From positions 17,001,018 to 17,065,017 of the forward strand of contig NC_087067.1 in the NCBI RefSeq assembly GCF_963678635.1: a stretch of 64,000 nucleotides of DNA, written 5' to 3'. Position numbers and translations under genes: made by a program. The notes under the pieces were generated by a model, which was not told the DNA's origin, did not search any database, and saw only the letters and a program-made list of their open reading frames with translations. The stretch is from Symsagittifera roscoffensis (taxonomy: Eukaryota; Xenacoelomorpha; Acoela; Convolutidae). Shown in pieces: positions 11,322 to 21,721 of the stretch; the first letter of the stretch is position 1, and the number at the start of each line of letters is the position of its first letter.

Positions 11322-11440
11322 CAGACAGATAGAAAAGAGTCGGTGAACTCAAAGACCGACTTTTTTTCGAGTATTTCCGAATTTCAAAGAAAAACTACAT
11401 GCTGTTAAAGCTCTTTGAGGTTACAGAATCTAATTTCAAG
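11322..11440 (+). repeat. Dispersed repeat family 1, copy 4
   Basis: Begins CAGACAGATAGAAAAGAGTC and contains the 'TTTCAAAGAAAAACTACATG' and GCTCTTTGAGG blocks, colinear with copy 1. Confidence 0.55.
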
Positions 11441-11594
11441 AACCATACCCATTTAGCTCAATTACATTTCCTACGAAACATAATAAAAATGTTGCTTAGG
11501 ATGAACTTATCTCTTACCGGATAATTTATTTGTGAAAATAGCCTTGAAGTATGATGAACATGCAGATAGGACTAGTTTGTGAGCCATGATCGAG

Positions 11595-11674
11595 CATTCA
11601 CTTGTTCTGATAGTCACATCGCACATGAATCTAATTCGCCTCATTTTGTTCAGTTCTATCAAAAATGATCGATG
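11595..11674 (+). repeat. 80-bp direct repeat, copy 1
   Basis: Begins CATTCACTTGTTCTGATAGT and ends ATGATCGATG. It is nearly identical (about 95%) to 12496-12575. It may be a segmental copy or a short mobile element; no inverted ends were seen. Confidence 0.9.
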
Positions 11675-11817
11675 GTGATTTTCAGATGCATGGGCTACTT
11701 TCTACGACAAAAAAAACTGCATTCACGGTATAAATTGCTTCGGGAGTATTTAGATTAGTTAAAAGAACTTTCTACCCAAAATTACAAAAAAGAACAAAAG
11801 TTTCAAAACATCAAAAA

Positions 11818-11866
11818 ACTCAATTAAAAATCAAACTCAATTAAAAATCAAACTCAATTAAATTTT
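11818..11866 (+). repeat. 17-bp tandem repeat
   Basis: About three head-to-tail units of ACTCAATTAAAAATCAA. Confidence 0.9.
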
Positions 11867-12188
11867 AAAATGTAATGAAAAAGCACCATCAGGGCGGGGA
11901 AAAAAGCACTTGAGGAGCACGCGCGTCACGTGAACAAGGACGTCTCGCGTCAGCGACAATTTAACTTTTCAACCAATTTCAAATAGAAGCAGCTATTTCG
12001 ATCCAAAAACAGTTCTTAAGCATTATGCTTCAGTTTTTGGAAAGCTTCAGGATGATGCCAATCATCGATTGATGATCAATAGCTGCTCCACTAAAACTGT
12101 TTTTCTTTCATTCTTAACATCTTTTCTTCCGAACTATAATACTAGTTTTCCGAACCATAAAAGTTAGTTTTCCGAACCATAATACTAC

Positions 12189-12269
12189 CTCATCACTTGA
12201 TGGTTGCAATGACTCGACCACTACGGGAGTCGCATCGCATGAAGTCAATTCTGGGATTGGTGGCGCCAT
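12189..12269 (-). CDS. Possible first coding exon of the BTB-BACK gene
   Basis: From an ATG at 12269 the minus strand reads MAPPIPELTSCDATPVVVES and seven more residues, then a donor GAG|GTAGTA, 27 codons in phase 0. Composition is GC-richer than its surroundings. It fits the disordered N-terminal leaders seen before BTB domains, but the N-terminal BTB half that should follow was not found. The call rests on composition, a good donor and position only. Confidence 0.25.
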
Positions 12270-12444
12270 TTCAGAATCATGCACCGCAATTATTTTTGAA
12301 GCAAATAGATGTTTCAACTTGTCTAAAATTTGAAAACCTAATGGTAATCTTCTGAATTCAATATGAACTGACCCCTGAATAGTACACGCAATTTTCAAAT
12401 TTCAACTGAGAAACACAAAAAACAAAGAATAATTAAAAGCATTA

Positions 12445-12499
12445 AAACTTATCGCAAGCATTTCATTGTACAGAGCAAACTTATCGCAAGCATTTCATT
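12445..12499 (+). repeat. 32-bp tandem duplication
   Basis: AAACTTATCGCAAGCATTTC occurs at 12445 and again at 12477; the second unit is truncated and merges into the 80-bp repeat that starts at 12496. Confidence 0.9.
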
Positions 12500-12575
12500 C
12501 ACTTGTTCTGATAGTCACATCGCACATGAATCTAATTTGCCTCATTTTGTTCAGTTCTCCCAAAAATGATCGATG
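12496..12575 (+). repeat. 80-bp direct repeat, copy 2
   Basis: Second copy of the segment at 11595-11674, same orientation, differing at only a few positions. Confidence 0.9.
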
Positions 12576-12990
12576 ATAGCCAACTCATTGTTGTTTTTCC
12601 TAGTGCTTTTAGCCTAATTGTTATGATAAACTTATTAAATAGAGAGGGAATTAAAAATGTAAATTACGAACGTTTTCGCACATTTGTACATCATCAGGTT
12701 TAAAAGTTTTATAAAATGATCATCGATCATCAAAATATCATAAGTCAATGGCTATACAAAATAAAAAAAATTCAACCAATCAAAAGTTTGCAAACCTTAA
12801 ATGCGCGCCAAAATTACATAATCATTTTCATCATCAAATTAATGTAACATTCACTCAAACATTACAGTGAAGGAGCGTAGAAAAAGCGCCTATTGACGAC
12901 TGGCAGGCGTCAGTTATCTTAATTCGACTCGTTTTTCACCGTCGATACCAAGCCAGTTAGTTTTCTAGTCTGTTTAGGGCCAGGGAATTC

Positions 12991-13075
12991 AATACCAATA
13001 CAAAGGCCTCAATACCAATACCGAACTGAATCATCAATACCAATACCAATACCAAACCCAGTCAATACCTCAATA
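12991..13075 (+). repeat. hAT left subterminal CAATACC repeats
   Basis: Repeated CAATACCAATAC-type motifs directly inside the left terminal inverted repeat. In hAT elements, subterminal repeats are known transposase binding sites. A matching cluster lies at 21885-22003. Confidence 0.75.
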
Positions 13076-13367
13076 CTTTGTTACAATTTTAGCAAAAACT
13101 TTGAAAACTCGTGCTAGTAAAAATCACGAAACGTTCGAAACACGAAACATTTTGGATCGAAATGTCTTGCATGAATTCTCTATAATTTTCTATGTTTTTT
13201 TTTACATATGTACAACAAACTGAGGGAATTCAATAGTTTTAGTAAACTTTTTTGTTTGAATAGTTTTACTTTCTTGTTTTGTTTTTGTTAGATTGTTTTG
13301 TTACTCTGTAACAAAACAAAATCCTTTTTTGGTAAAGGTAACATAAACGTTTTTTTTTAGTCAGGAA

Positions 13368-14690
13368 ATGACAACTCGCGAAGATACTGCTGTAACTGAA
13401 GTGTTAATGGAATATCGAGTAAACAAAGTTACAACATCTAAAGTCAACAAAAATTTTTACGTGCAGTTTAGGAATCATATTCAAACAGAATGGCGCAAAC
13501 GTATTAAATGTGACGTCTTAATCAAAGCTCCCAGTATGGGAGACTCGAGTATGCGAAAACATTTTAATGCGTGTTCTGAAACTACTACGTAAAGGTCTGT
13601 TGAAAATGATCAATTGAATTTGAGTTTTCAAAAAGTGCCACAAGTATCGCTTCCCAAGGGATTGGATGTTGCCACAAAGCTTGTCTATCAAGACCACACT
13701 CCAATGGCAACAGTTGCCAAAAGCGAGGCCTTACAGTCCATGCTCACTGCGTTGAATTTCAGCAAAGTTACCTATCATTCATTGAACAAAACCATGGACA
13801 AAAAATATCAATTGATTATCAGTGAAATCAAAAGCACCATTCAGCAACGCGACTCCAACCAAATTTTAACCATAAGTTTTGACAAATGGTCCTCCCAAGA
13901 TAAAAAAAAAAATAAATCGGCGTTTATCCATATATTGAAGAGAAATCGATTTGTCTTAGGCTTATTCCGTTTAAACATTTTTGCGGAAGTGAAGAGATAG
14001 CAGCACACCTTCGCAAGCTGCTGGCTCTCGTTGGTCTAGAACCAAATGACATAGCTGTTTCCGTTACAGACTGTGTTGCGGATGTTCAGAAGGTGGCAGA
14101 ACTTTTTGGTTGGTACGCGTTTCCGTGTTTAGCTCATGTGATAAACCTCTGTGTAAAGAAGTTGATTTTTGTAAATCGTGATAGCGATAGTGTCACACTT
14201 GGGGAAAACACTGACGACCCAACCCTTCAATCTGATGTTGCTTTTGGCGAATCTCGGGAGAATATTGAAACTATGCGCAAAATATGTAAGAAAACGCACA
14301 GCTCCCCCAAAACTGTGGATGCTCTTGAAAAGGTGCAGCAAGATGCTGGTCGACAGCCCCTCAAAATTGTGTGTGAAAATTCTACACGTTGGAATTCGTT
14401 TTTTGATTCCATAAAACGTTATCTGCAACTTTGTCTCCTTTTAGCAGAAGAATTGACTGATTTTAACTGGGACAGCTTGAAAAGCACCTGCAAGCTTTCA
14501 CAGCCATTTAAGGAGTGCACCATGAAATTACAGGAAGCCAGTGCTTCTGCTGAAACCACTAAGAAGGTTTTATTGTTTTTACAGTCACGTGTCCAAACTA
14601 TGAATTCAGACGTCAAAGATGTCTTGAAGAAATGACTGACTGACAACTCAATCGTAGAAGCACATATCAAAAAAGTGGCGATTTCTACAA
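13368..14690 (+). pseudogene. hAT transposase, N-terminal and central parts (decayed)
   Basis: 13368-13592 encodes a BED-like zinc-finger region (C...H...C in 'IKCDVLIKAP'..'RKHFNAC'). An in-frame TAA at 13590 separates it from the RNase H-like core. The core has the first catalytic aspartate in SFDKWSSQ (about 13882) and, after a one-base frameshift near 13955, the second in VTDCVADVQK (about 14070). CLAHVINLCVK and TRWNSFFDSI are typical hAT blocks. A TGA stops the frame at 14633, and the downstream 'KKVAISTI' block, which usually reads on into LDPR, is also broken. The C-terminal part lies beyond the BEL insertion at 21548-21721. The frameshift and the stops show it is inactive. Confidence 0.9.
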
Positions 14691-14793
14691 TTTAAAGAGC
14701 GATCGGATGATTTATGAAGAAAGTGTGGAAAATGAGCATCAGTATAATCTTCGAAATGACATTCCTTCGAAGAATTTTCCAAGAAGGTGAGCG

Positions 14794-14798
14794 AGGAC
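14794..14798 (+). repeat. BEL target site duplication, left
   Basis: AGGAC directly before the left LTR; the same five bases follow the right LTR at 21543-21547. BEL/Pao elements typically duplicate 5 bp. Confidence 0.9.
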
Positions 14799-15000
14799 TG
14801 TTGTGCAGCAAAAGTTGGGAAACGAAAAATCACCAATCCGACTGAATAAAACTAGTGATTCGCAAAGAGTGTAAATTATTTCATGAGTTATAGATAGCAG
14901 TCAATTGATTTTTGTTAAATGCGGTTTTAAATAAGTAAATTAGTTCAATCGTAGATTTAGTTCAAGTAGAAAGCTGAGATGTCTCATTTAGGCTTCAACA
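14799..15000 (-). repeat. BEL 3' LTR
   Basis: 202 bp, starting TGTTGTGC and ending CTTCAACA on the plus strand, matching the other LTR at 21341-21542 with about eight substitutions and no length change. Confidence 0.95.
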
Positions 15001-15013
15001 TTCCGCCTCCCTT
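15001..15013 (-). promoter_or_regulatory. BEL polypurine tract
   Basis: On the minus strand AAGGGAGGCGGAA directly abuts the 3' LTR, where the plus-strand primer for reverse transcription is expected. Confidence 0.85.
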
Positions 15014-15042
15014 GAAGTGTCTTCAATTTTCAGATCGTTATT

Positions 15043-15673
15043 ATGTCTGGATATGACTACCCATTTACAGTGTATGAGACGAAGGAGAGGAAGAGTAGGG
15101 CGGAGTCGGGTAGAGCACCACGTCTGCTCCACATGGCGAGGTGCGAAGGTCCAGTAGGCGGGGCGCTGTCGACCGGGAGGACCTGCAGGGATTCTTCGAT
15201 GCAGTGAGCAGAGGAGATCTGGGTTTCACTCCGTTTCCTGTAAAGTCGTTGGATGAGATCCAGTCTTCAAGGAAGGAAGCTGCAATCGTGGATAGGGCAG
15301 TTTTAGAAGCAACTTAGAGGTCTTAAACGTATTAGTGACCTCAGCGTAGAAGGGTCATTGTGCACTGGCTGGTAGCAATGATTCGGAGACAGGGTTCACT
15401 GATGCTGCTAAGTATCTGAGGAACCTTGGTTCTCAGCAGAAGAAACTGGTCCGCTATGGTGTTCTTGAGAAGGGGAAAAGTTTGTATCTTCCATATGCGT
15501 GGTGCCATGCAGTTCTGACTCTCTGCGACGAAGAGAGGGTCTGCTGCATGTACTATGCGGAGATTCAAACTCGACTTTCCTTGGTAGCATCTGCGTGGAA
15601 GCGCTGCCAGCAACACTGCACGGTCAACAAGCGAAGAGGATCAGATGACAGCGAATCGCATGACAGCGAATGA
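15043..15673 (+). pseudogene. Unidentified gene remnant antisense inside the BEL element
   Basis: This stretch is clearly GC-richer than the rest of the element and reads as protein on the plus strand, opposite to gag-pol. An ATG at 15043 starts MSGYDYPFTVYETKERKSRA. After a frameshift near 15165 it continues VDREDLQGFFDAVSRGDLGF to a stop near 15317. A third frame from about 15350 runs through KYLRNLGSQQKKLVRYG and AWCHAVLTLCDEERVCCMYY to an acidic end SDDSESHDSE and a stop at 15671. AATAAA follows at 15706. Total span is about 210 codons with no introns. I do not recognise the family. It could be a captured host transcript, an accessory gene, or an older insert. The antisense orientation and the poly(A) signal favour capture, which is an inference. 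Confidence 0.6.
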
Positions 15674-15705
15674 CTGTTCAACGGTAAATATATAAACAAT
15701 TATTC

Positions 15706-15711
15706 AATAAA
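15706..15711 (+). terminator. Possible poly(A) signal of the antisense gene
   Basis: AATAAA 33 bp after the stop of the unidentified plus-strand frame. The hexamer is common by chance in AT-rich DNA, so only its position gives it weight. Confidence 0.35.
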
Positions 15712-15940
15712 TGAACTAAATGTGACTGCAACATAAGTAAGGAGTATACAAGTGAAGTATTAACGGTACGAGTCATGAGCGAAAGTTTGTCCTAGCTGTT
15801 TTCAGACAATAATTACATTTTGGGTCATAAGGGTACAACCTCATACGAGTTTTAATGCTGGGAGTTTACAACATTGGGAATTTACATGAAAGTGGTCAAT
15901 ATGAACAATTCAGACCATTTTGTATTGCATAGAGGGTAAT

Positions 15941-16500
15941 TTAGGTTCCTACTTTCAAAAGGGTCATGGGGGTACTACCACTTAAAATTTGAAAACTGCA
16001 CATTTTTGATATTTTTCGATTTTTAGCACTATAAAGTCCTTGTTTTAAATGAACTGCCCATTGGATATGACTTGGTTGCTGTACTGGTAGCTTCCGCAGC
16101 TTCGCGACTGGGCGTATGTTTTCATCAGTTGTGGTCTTCACTTTTACCACTCGAACAATTGAGTCATTTCCAGGATAAACTTCTATGATTCGTCCAGTTT
16201 TCCATTCTAGCGGTCGTTCATTGTCTTCGGCAAGTGGGACTAGGTTGCCAACTTTAAATTCTGGGCCATCCGTGAACTATGTTTTCCGTATTTGTAGCGT
16301 TATAAGGTAATCTTTTTTCCAAATTTTCCAGAAATCCTTGATCATATTCTGTAATAGTCGATATCGTACATTGGTTGAAACTTGGATGTCAGCAGAGGGA
16401 AGAGTTAGCAATGATTCCCGTATCAGAAAATGAGCGTGTGTCAGCGGAGTTGGGTATTTAGGATCACTTGACTTTGGATACAATGGTCATGAGTTTAACA
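15941..16500 (-). pseudogene. BEL pol C-terminus, DUF5641 domain
   Basis: Minus-strand sequence reads VGNLVPLAEDNERPLEWKTG, then IIEVYPGNDSIVRVVKVKT and ENIRPVAKLRKLPV. This is the DUF5641 module that closes BEL/Pao integrases, thought to help target DNA binding. The upstream part 'LTHAHFLIRESLLTLPS' lies in another frame (16277-16483), so at least one frameshift separates it. The frame stays open about 140 bp past the LP motif to 15941, longer than usual. Confidence 0.85.
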
Positions 16501-17113
16501 CAGCTTCAATTTGATTAAGAATTGTAAGAAATTCTTCAAAACTGAGACGTTGCAGTCCTATAACTTTTCGCATATTTCTCTTCATGCTTTTTACAGCTGC
16601 TTCCCAGAGTCCTCCAAAGTGAGGAGCACGAGGAGGGATGGTGACCCATTCAGTTCCTTGGCTATTGACGAAACTAACAACTGATTTGTCCGTTCCATTT
16701 TTGTCGAGCAGTTCCTTGATTTTGATCAGATCATTTCGAGCCCCGATAAAATTGCTTCCATTGTCACTTAAGATCTTCTCAGGTTTGCCACGGCGTGCAG
16801 TAAATCATTTCAATGAAAGGATGAATGCTTTTTTGGTTAGACGAGTAACCATTTCCAAATGAATAGATTTTGTCGCGAGACAAACAAAGACGGCAACATA
16901 AATTTTTGAGACCCCTGCTTCCTTAATTTCAAAGGGACCAGGAAAGTCTATTCCACATTGAGCAAATGGTTTTGCGGGTGTTATTCTTTCTGTAGGAAGA
17001 TCAGCCATGAATTGAGAAGTAGTTTGCTGACTAAATCGGACACATCTCATGCATCTTCTAATGAACTGTCGAACTAGATCACGGCCTCCGACAATCCAAA
17101 CTTCCTCTCTCAT
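16500..17113 (-). pseudogene. BEL integrase catalytic region
   Basis: From 17113 the frame gives a Zn-binding remnant (FIRRCMRCVRFSQ) and the core with FAQCGIDFPGPFEIK (first catalytic Asp). It then breaks near 16805 and resumes in another frame with KILSDNGSNFIGARN (second Asp) and HFGGLWEAAVKSMKRN (catalytic Glu). The D,D-35-E triad is therefore present but not in one frame. The protein would insert the cDNA into the genome and make the 5-bp duplication seen at the ends. Confidence 0.9.
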
Positions 17114-17218
17114 TGTGTTCAGTACTAATTGCCCCCCGCCATGAAGAGTATCTTCATGATATTTGCGTATAAGTAGGGATACTAAATCAGATTTTTCTGA
17201 AACGAGTATTGGAAACTT

Positions 17219-18438
17219 CTAGTCTGTTGGGTAGTTCGATTGTGAAAGTCTGCCTCCAACTCTTAGTAGATCGTAATCCTTGTCAAAAAACGGACTAAGA
17301 TTGAGTAGTTTCGATGTTTTACTCAGCTCCATTTTCACCTTCAGACAATTTGGCTCTGATTTGAATTGTATTTCTTGGTCTAAACGAAGAATTGGCATTT
17401 TTGCCATGATTCTATTTTTAGGACTAAGACAATCTTCTTCAAGTTGTACATCAGATGTCCGCTTAGATCTGAGCCGCTTCCGATAGTTTGTCGATATTCT
17501 ATGCTTAAGATGTTGAACAAATGATAGTACATAGCACGCGATGCCTACTGTCTTGTTCCAAGTGCTGTAGTCCTTTAAACGAAAAATTCCATCCGTCATT
17601 TCTTCGTTTTGAGCATGATTTGCGAGAACAGCTCGAATTTGTTCACTTTCTGCATTAGTTTTGGCTTTGGTTCGTTTTTCAGGTGCTTCAACTAGAGATG
17701 GTAGTAGGTTGGGCCAGTGCCTTTCATCCTTGTTCAGCCAATCTGGTCCATTCCACCAGAGTGAGGAAGATATTAATGTGTCCGCTAATACACCACGAGA
17801 GGCTAAATCAGCTGGATTTACTGCTGTTGGCACGTGTTTCCAATCACTTCTGGGTAGGGTCTCTTGTATTTGTGAAACTCTGTTTGCAACAAAAGTGTTC
17901 CACGTTCTTGAAGTTGAGCAAGCCATTGCAAGACAATTGTTGAATCAGTCCGGGCGTGTGAAGTTATCTTGAGATTTGTTTTCCTCAAAATTGAATGAAC
18001 TGACTTAAGGAGCTCTAATTTGGGAACAGAGATTGCTTTGACCGGAGCAACCTTTGTTTTGGAGGTCAGTAGATACGCAAAAGTTTTGCCATCATCATTG
18101 GCAATTCTTGCATAGATTGCGGCTGCATATGCTTTTTCGGAAGCATCACAGAATACGTGAAGTTGACCCTCCTTTATTGGATGTGAGCTCATAGATCTTG
18201 GTATCTGTAGTTCCAGTAGTTGAGGCAAAGTTCCGGTGAGCTCATATCATTTTTACTTGGTTTTCTGATCGACTTCAGAATCCCAATCAAAACCTTGGAC
18301 CCATAGCTGTTGCATGAGACAATTGAAATTGATGATGAATGGGGCTAGCCATCCCATCGGATCAAACAATTTTGAAATTGTGGACAGAAGAGTCCTCTTT
18401 GTAAGCAGTTTCAGCTCTGGTAGGCAGTTGAAAAACAA
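17219..18438 (-). pseudogene. BEL Pao connection and RNase H region
   Basis: 18438-18253 encodes the post-RT Pao block (LLSTISKLFDPMGWLAPF). 18228-17818 is RNase H (HVFCDASEKAYAAAIYA with the first Asp, KLELLKSV with the Glu, RTDSTIVLQWL with the next Asp). 17926-17219 continues in another frame with HVPTAVNPADLASRG, SLWWNGPDWL and the lead into the integrase (DYDLLRVGGRLSQ). Motifs are well kept but two frame changes break the polyprotein. Confidence 0.9.
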
Positions 18439-18499
18439 AAGATGTCCTTATTGGGCTTCCAACTGACTCCTAGCGCCTTGATTTTGTATTCGTCAGAGA

Positions 18500-19756
18500 A
18501 AAGTTCCAGCACATCCGATTTTTCGCGGAGATGTTCTGACAATCCTTCAATTATTTTAGCATTGCTTGAAGTCTATTTTCGTAGAGGGAATTCATTAGAG
18601 TTCAGCTCTTCGCATAAATCAGAGATGAGTCTTTCTGCTTTATGCTTATCATTAGCGCCACCAAGAAAGTCGTCTACATGGAAACAATTTTTGAGACTTT
18701 CTTTGATCATTGGGTTCTTAGATTGATCTGATACTTCATTGAGGCATCTTGTTGAGTGAAAAGCCGACAAAATTATTCCATATGTAACACGTATCATCCT
18801 GAGATGCTTGATTTATTTGATCTCCAAAGTATGCGATGGAAATCATTCGATTTGTCCTCTAGAGCATCTTGTCGGTACATTTTTGCGATATCTGTTGATA
18901 AAGCAATTGGGTAGAACCTGAAGCGCATGATTATCGAGTAGAGGTCGTCTTGTACCGTGGGACCAACCATCAAAGTGTCGTTGAGTGATTGTCCGATTGA
19001 TGTTGTTGCAGATCCGTCGAAAACTACACGTAGCTTTGTGGTAGTAGAATCTTCCTTGAAAACGCAGTGATGTGGCAGATAATATACGCTATCAACTGGC
19101 TTTTCGATTTCTCCAGGCGGTATGTACTCCATATGCCCCATATCCAGAAATTTGTCTATGAATGCGGTATAGCGATCTTTTAGTTCTGGATTCTGTTCCA
19201 GTCGTCGCTCGAGATAATTGAATCTGCGTTTTGCTTGTGCTAAACTGTCGCCAAGTTGACTATTGGGCTTGAAAGGCAGCTGCACGGTGAATTGTCCGTT
19301 TTGTAGTATGGTTGTTTCCTTATAGTGAGATTCACATCGATCTTCTTCTGTTGTTGTCTTTTTGAAATCAGGAATCTCTTCTAATTCCCAAAATTTCCTT
19401 AGACTATCGTCAATAGACACATGAAATGACTTGAAGAAGGTTGTTGGAGGACCGGGTGTTCTACCGCTAATCATCCAACCAAATAGAGTGTCACGTGCAT
19501 AAAACTTGTCTGTAAGCTTACTCTTTTCGCAGCCAACAATGTCGTTGTAGACATCACAGCCTAGGATTATATCGATTTCCTTTGGTTTATCAAAGTCTGG
19601 GTCCGAGAGCTTAAGACGTGTGATATCCAAACTGTTAGGTATATTCACCCGTTCTCTGGGCAGGTAGCCAGAAAGTTTTTGAAGAGTGAAGGCTTCAGTA
19701 TGTAGAGATTGATTCTGAGAATCCTTTGTTTCCAGATTGACAGAGCCAGATTTCAC
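18500..19756 (-). pseudogene. BEL protease tail and reverse transcriptase
   Basis: 19756-18794 begins with the end of the DUF1758 protease (IDIILGCDVYNDIV), then the linker and the RT fingers/palm (LRVVFDGSATTSIGQSLND, IALSTDIAKMYRQ with a catalytic Asp). A frame change at about 18795 leads to VTYGIILSAFHSTRCL and FHVDDFLGGAND. The active-site motif is HVDD rather than the usual YVDD, while both aspartates are retained. Further sequence to about 18500 continues in a third frame. Confidence 0.9.
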
Positions 19757-19803
19757 AGTTTTTAATCCTCCGCCAACTCGAGTTTCTTGATTGGTAGCTT
19801 GAA

Positions 19804-20386
19804 TCAGTTAGCACAGCTGGTTGTAACGAAACTGCATTCAGATCCGCTGTCCAGTAAGGCTCGACCATTGTGATAACCGCCATTTGCAGTTTTCACCTCA
19901 ATTAGTACAGTTCCCAGTACCCCCGTGACCCGCAAACTTATTTTCAGAACCCGGTTGCTTGTTTGGGTATGTATGGATGTGAAGTAACGAGTGATGACCC
20001 TTTCGACAGGTTTGGCACATTGAATTTGACTTGCACTCATAATTTTGGTGTCCAAGGGACAGGCAACTGAAGCATAATCGCTTTGATTTGGCTTCTTGTC
20101 TTCTATTGGAAATAGACATTTCCTGAAATTTTGTGCATTGATACACGCAGTGATCACCACTGGAGCATGGGCAGATGATCGTCTTAACAGAGTTTGTGTG
20201 GTATGTCTGTACCTTGTCATCTTTCTTAGAGTTTCCAGATTGGTCTGAATTTCCTTGATGATTTTTTCTTTGAATTGAAGGTAACTGGAGGTCCTTCGTA
20301 GCTTCTAGGGCGCGAGATCGTTCCTCCAAGAACTTCTTCATCTGTTTGATTTTTGGCAAGTCACTTCCAGCGCAGAAAAATCTCAT
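19804..20386 (-). pseudogene. BEL nucleocapsid zinc knuckles and aspartic protease
   Basis: 20386-19898 encodes the end of gag with a C-rich segment, including the CX2CX4HX4C knuckle CFSCLSLGHQNYEC and a following CQTCRKGHHSLLH. The overlapping frame 20220-19804 encodes the retropepsin start: LIEVKTANGGYHNGRALLDS, then GSECSFVT, where LLDSGSECSFVT carries the catalytic Asp. The knuckles and protease lie in different frames, so the original fusion is broken. Confidence 0.9.
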
Positions 20387-21279
20387 TGTCTTCTAGTTTC
20401 AGGATCTAATTTCTCGGCCAAAACGTGAACCCAGATCAAATCGCATTGATCAATTTTTAGTCCAAGTCCTGACAGTGCCATCGTGTTTTCCGTGTAGGTA
20501 ATAATCAAGCGACATATTGCAGCGGATGACTCATGCTTCATTAGAGTGAGTTCAAAAATTGCTTCCAAGTGAGCGTGTGAGATCATCTTGACATCAGCAT
20601 ATCGATCCTTTAGAAGTTCCCTTGCGACTGAGTAGTTCGCGTTTGTAGTAGGCAAGTGGGATAGCAAACGAAACGGTTCATCCTTGAGGGCACCCTTTAG
20701 GTATTGCAGTTTCTGAACATCAGACAGCGATGCATTTGAGTGAACTGCTCCATCAAAGGAATCTAAGAAAGGTAGCCATTGATCATACCTTCCGCTAAAT
20801 GTTGGCGAATTCAGTTTCGGCAAATTCAGGCAAGTATCTTGATTTCGACCAGCACCACGTTGGGAAGTGGATTTGTAGGATCCTGTTCCGCTTGCGCTGT
20901 CGTCATCTTTGCCCGATTCAGTTGAATATTTTCCTCGGTCATCTAACATGGTTGAGATCATTTCCATCAAACAATCTACTTGAAGGTAGATTTTCTCAGC
21001 TTCTTCCAATTCAACTTCAAGTGCATCTTCATCATCGTTTAGAACATTTGAAATTTGCTGATTAAGCTCTTCCAGTTCCTTTTTCTTTCGTTCACACATC
21101 GTGAGATTGGCATTGAGAGTTCCAATTTCCTTGTAGGTTAGAGCAGATGCCTCTTTGTTGAAGATTGCTGAGACGGCATTTTCCGATCGGGTAATGACAC
21201 CGATGTTAGCACTTCTTGATCGCTTCAAAGTAGGAAGATTGAGCGTCACGTTGCTCATGTCACTAGCAGGTGTTGACAT
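20383..21279 (-). pseudogene. BEL gag, DUF1759 region
   Basis: 298 residues from an ATG at 21279. A coiled-coil N-terminal part (residues 45-110, rich in Glu/Leu/Lys) precedes the DUF1759 capsid-like domain with LPKLNSPTFSGRYDQWLPFL, LKGALKDEPFRLL and LLKDRYADV. It ends ...LDPETRRQ, after which the family normally continues without a stop. Here the next part (20386-19898) is one frame off. It would form the particle shell. Confidence 0.9.
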
Positions 21280-21316
21280 TTTAAACTTTCCTCTTTGTTT
21301 CTAATCTTTGGTTCGT

Positions 21317-21336
21317 TCGTGTGTCGCGTTGCACCA
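21317..21336 (-). promoter_or_regulatory. BEL primer binding site (candidate)
   Basis: Four bases inside the 5' LTR the minus strand reads TGGTGCAACGCGACAC, starting with the TGG that pairs with a tRNA 3' CCA end. I could not assign the tRNA species. Confidence 0.6.
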
Positions 21337-21340
21337 AAAA

Positions 21341-21542
21341 TGTTGTGCTGCAAAAATTGGGAAACGAAAAATCACCAATCCGACTGAATAAAACTAGTGA
21401 TTCGCAAAGAGTGTAAATTATTTCATGAGTTATAGATAGAAGTCAATTGATTTTTGTTAATTGCGGTTTTAAATAAGTAAATCAGTTCAATCGTAGATTT
21501 GGTTCAAGTAGAAAGCTGAGATGTCTTTTTTAGGCTTCAACA
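21341..21542 (-). repeat. BEL 5' LTR
   Basis: 202 bp, TG...CA, followed on the plus strand by AGGAC (21543-21547), the second copy of the target duplication. Confidence 0.95.
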
Positions 21543-21547
21543 AGGAC

Positions 21548-21721
21548 GATTTCCGCGTTGAAGACTACATGAAAAGTTTTCGACAAGCGAGCGTAGATCC
21601 TGAGTGTCTTTTTTCGCTACGCAAGTACTCAAAAAACAACGTGCAAAACAGAATGACTGCTGAGCACCATGCTCGCAACGTTTTCATCACAAAGAACGCA
21701 GAGTTTCTACTTATATTCTGA
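21548..21721 (+). pseudogene. hAT transposase, C-terminal dimerisation region
   Basis: Directly right of the BEL target duplication the plus strand encodes ECLFSLRKYS and then NRMTAEHHARNVFITKNAEF, the hAT C-terminal (hATC) pattern of sER.FS...R.rmtaeh....f..kN..fL. The frame ends at a TGA at 21719. This proves that one transposase gene was cut in two by the BEL insertion. Some 60-100 residues of the expected region just upstream look deleted or garbled. Confidence 0.85.

Larger units (their letters stand above)
14799..21542 (-). mobile_element. BEL/Pao LTR retrotransposon, nearly full length, decayed
   Basis: A 6744-bp element bounded by two 202-bp LTRs (14799-15000 and 21341-21542) with TG...CA ends and an AGGAC target duplication. 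Genes run on the minus strand in BEL order: gag (DUF1759), zinc knuckles and aspartic protease (DUF1758), reverse transcriptase, Pao/RNase H, integrase, DUF5641. The LTRs differ at about 8 of 202 positions, so the insertion is not recent. Several frameshifts break gag-pol. It sits inside a hAT transposon. Unusually, about 0.9 kb between DUF5641 and the 3' LTR holds a GC-richer reading frame on the opposite strand. Confidence 0.95.

Noticed and set aside
14129-14428. Minus-strand open frame of 99 codons
   Set aside because: Antisense shadow of the hAT transposase core.
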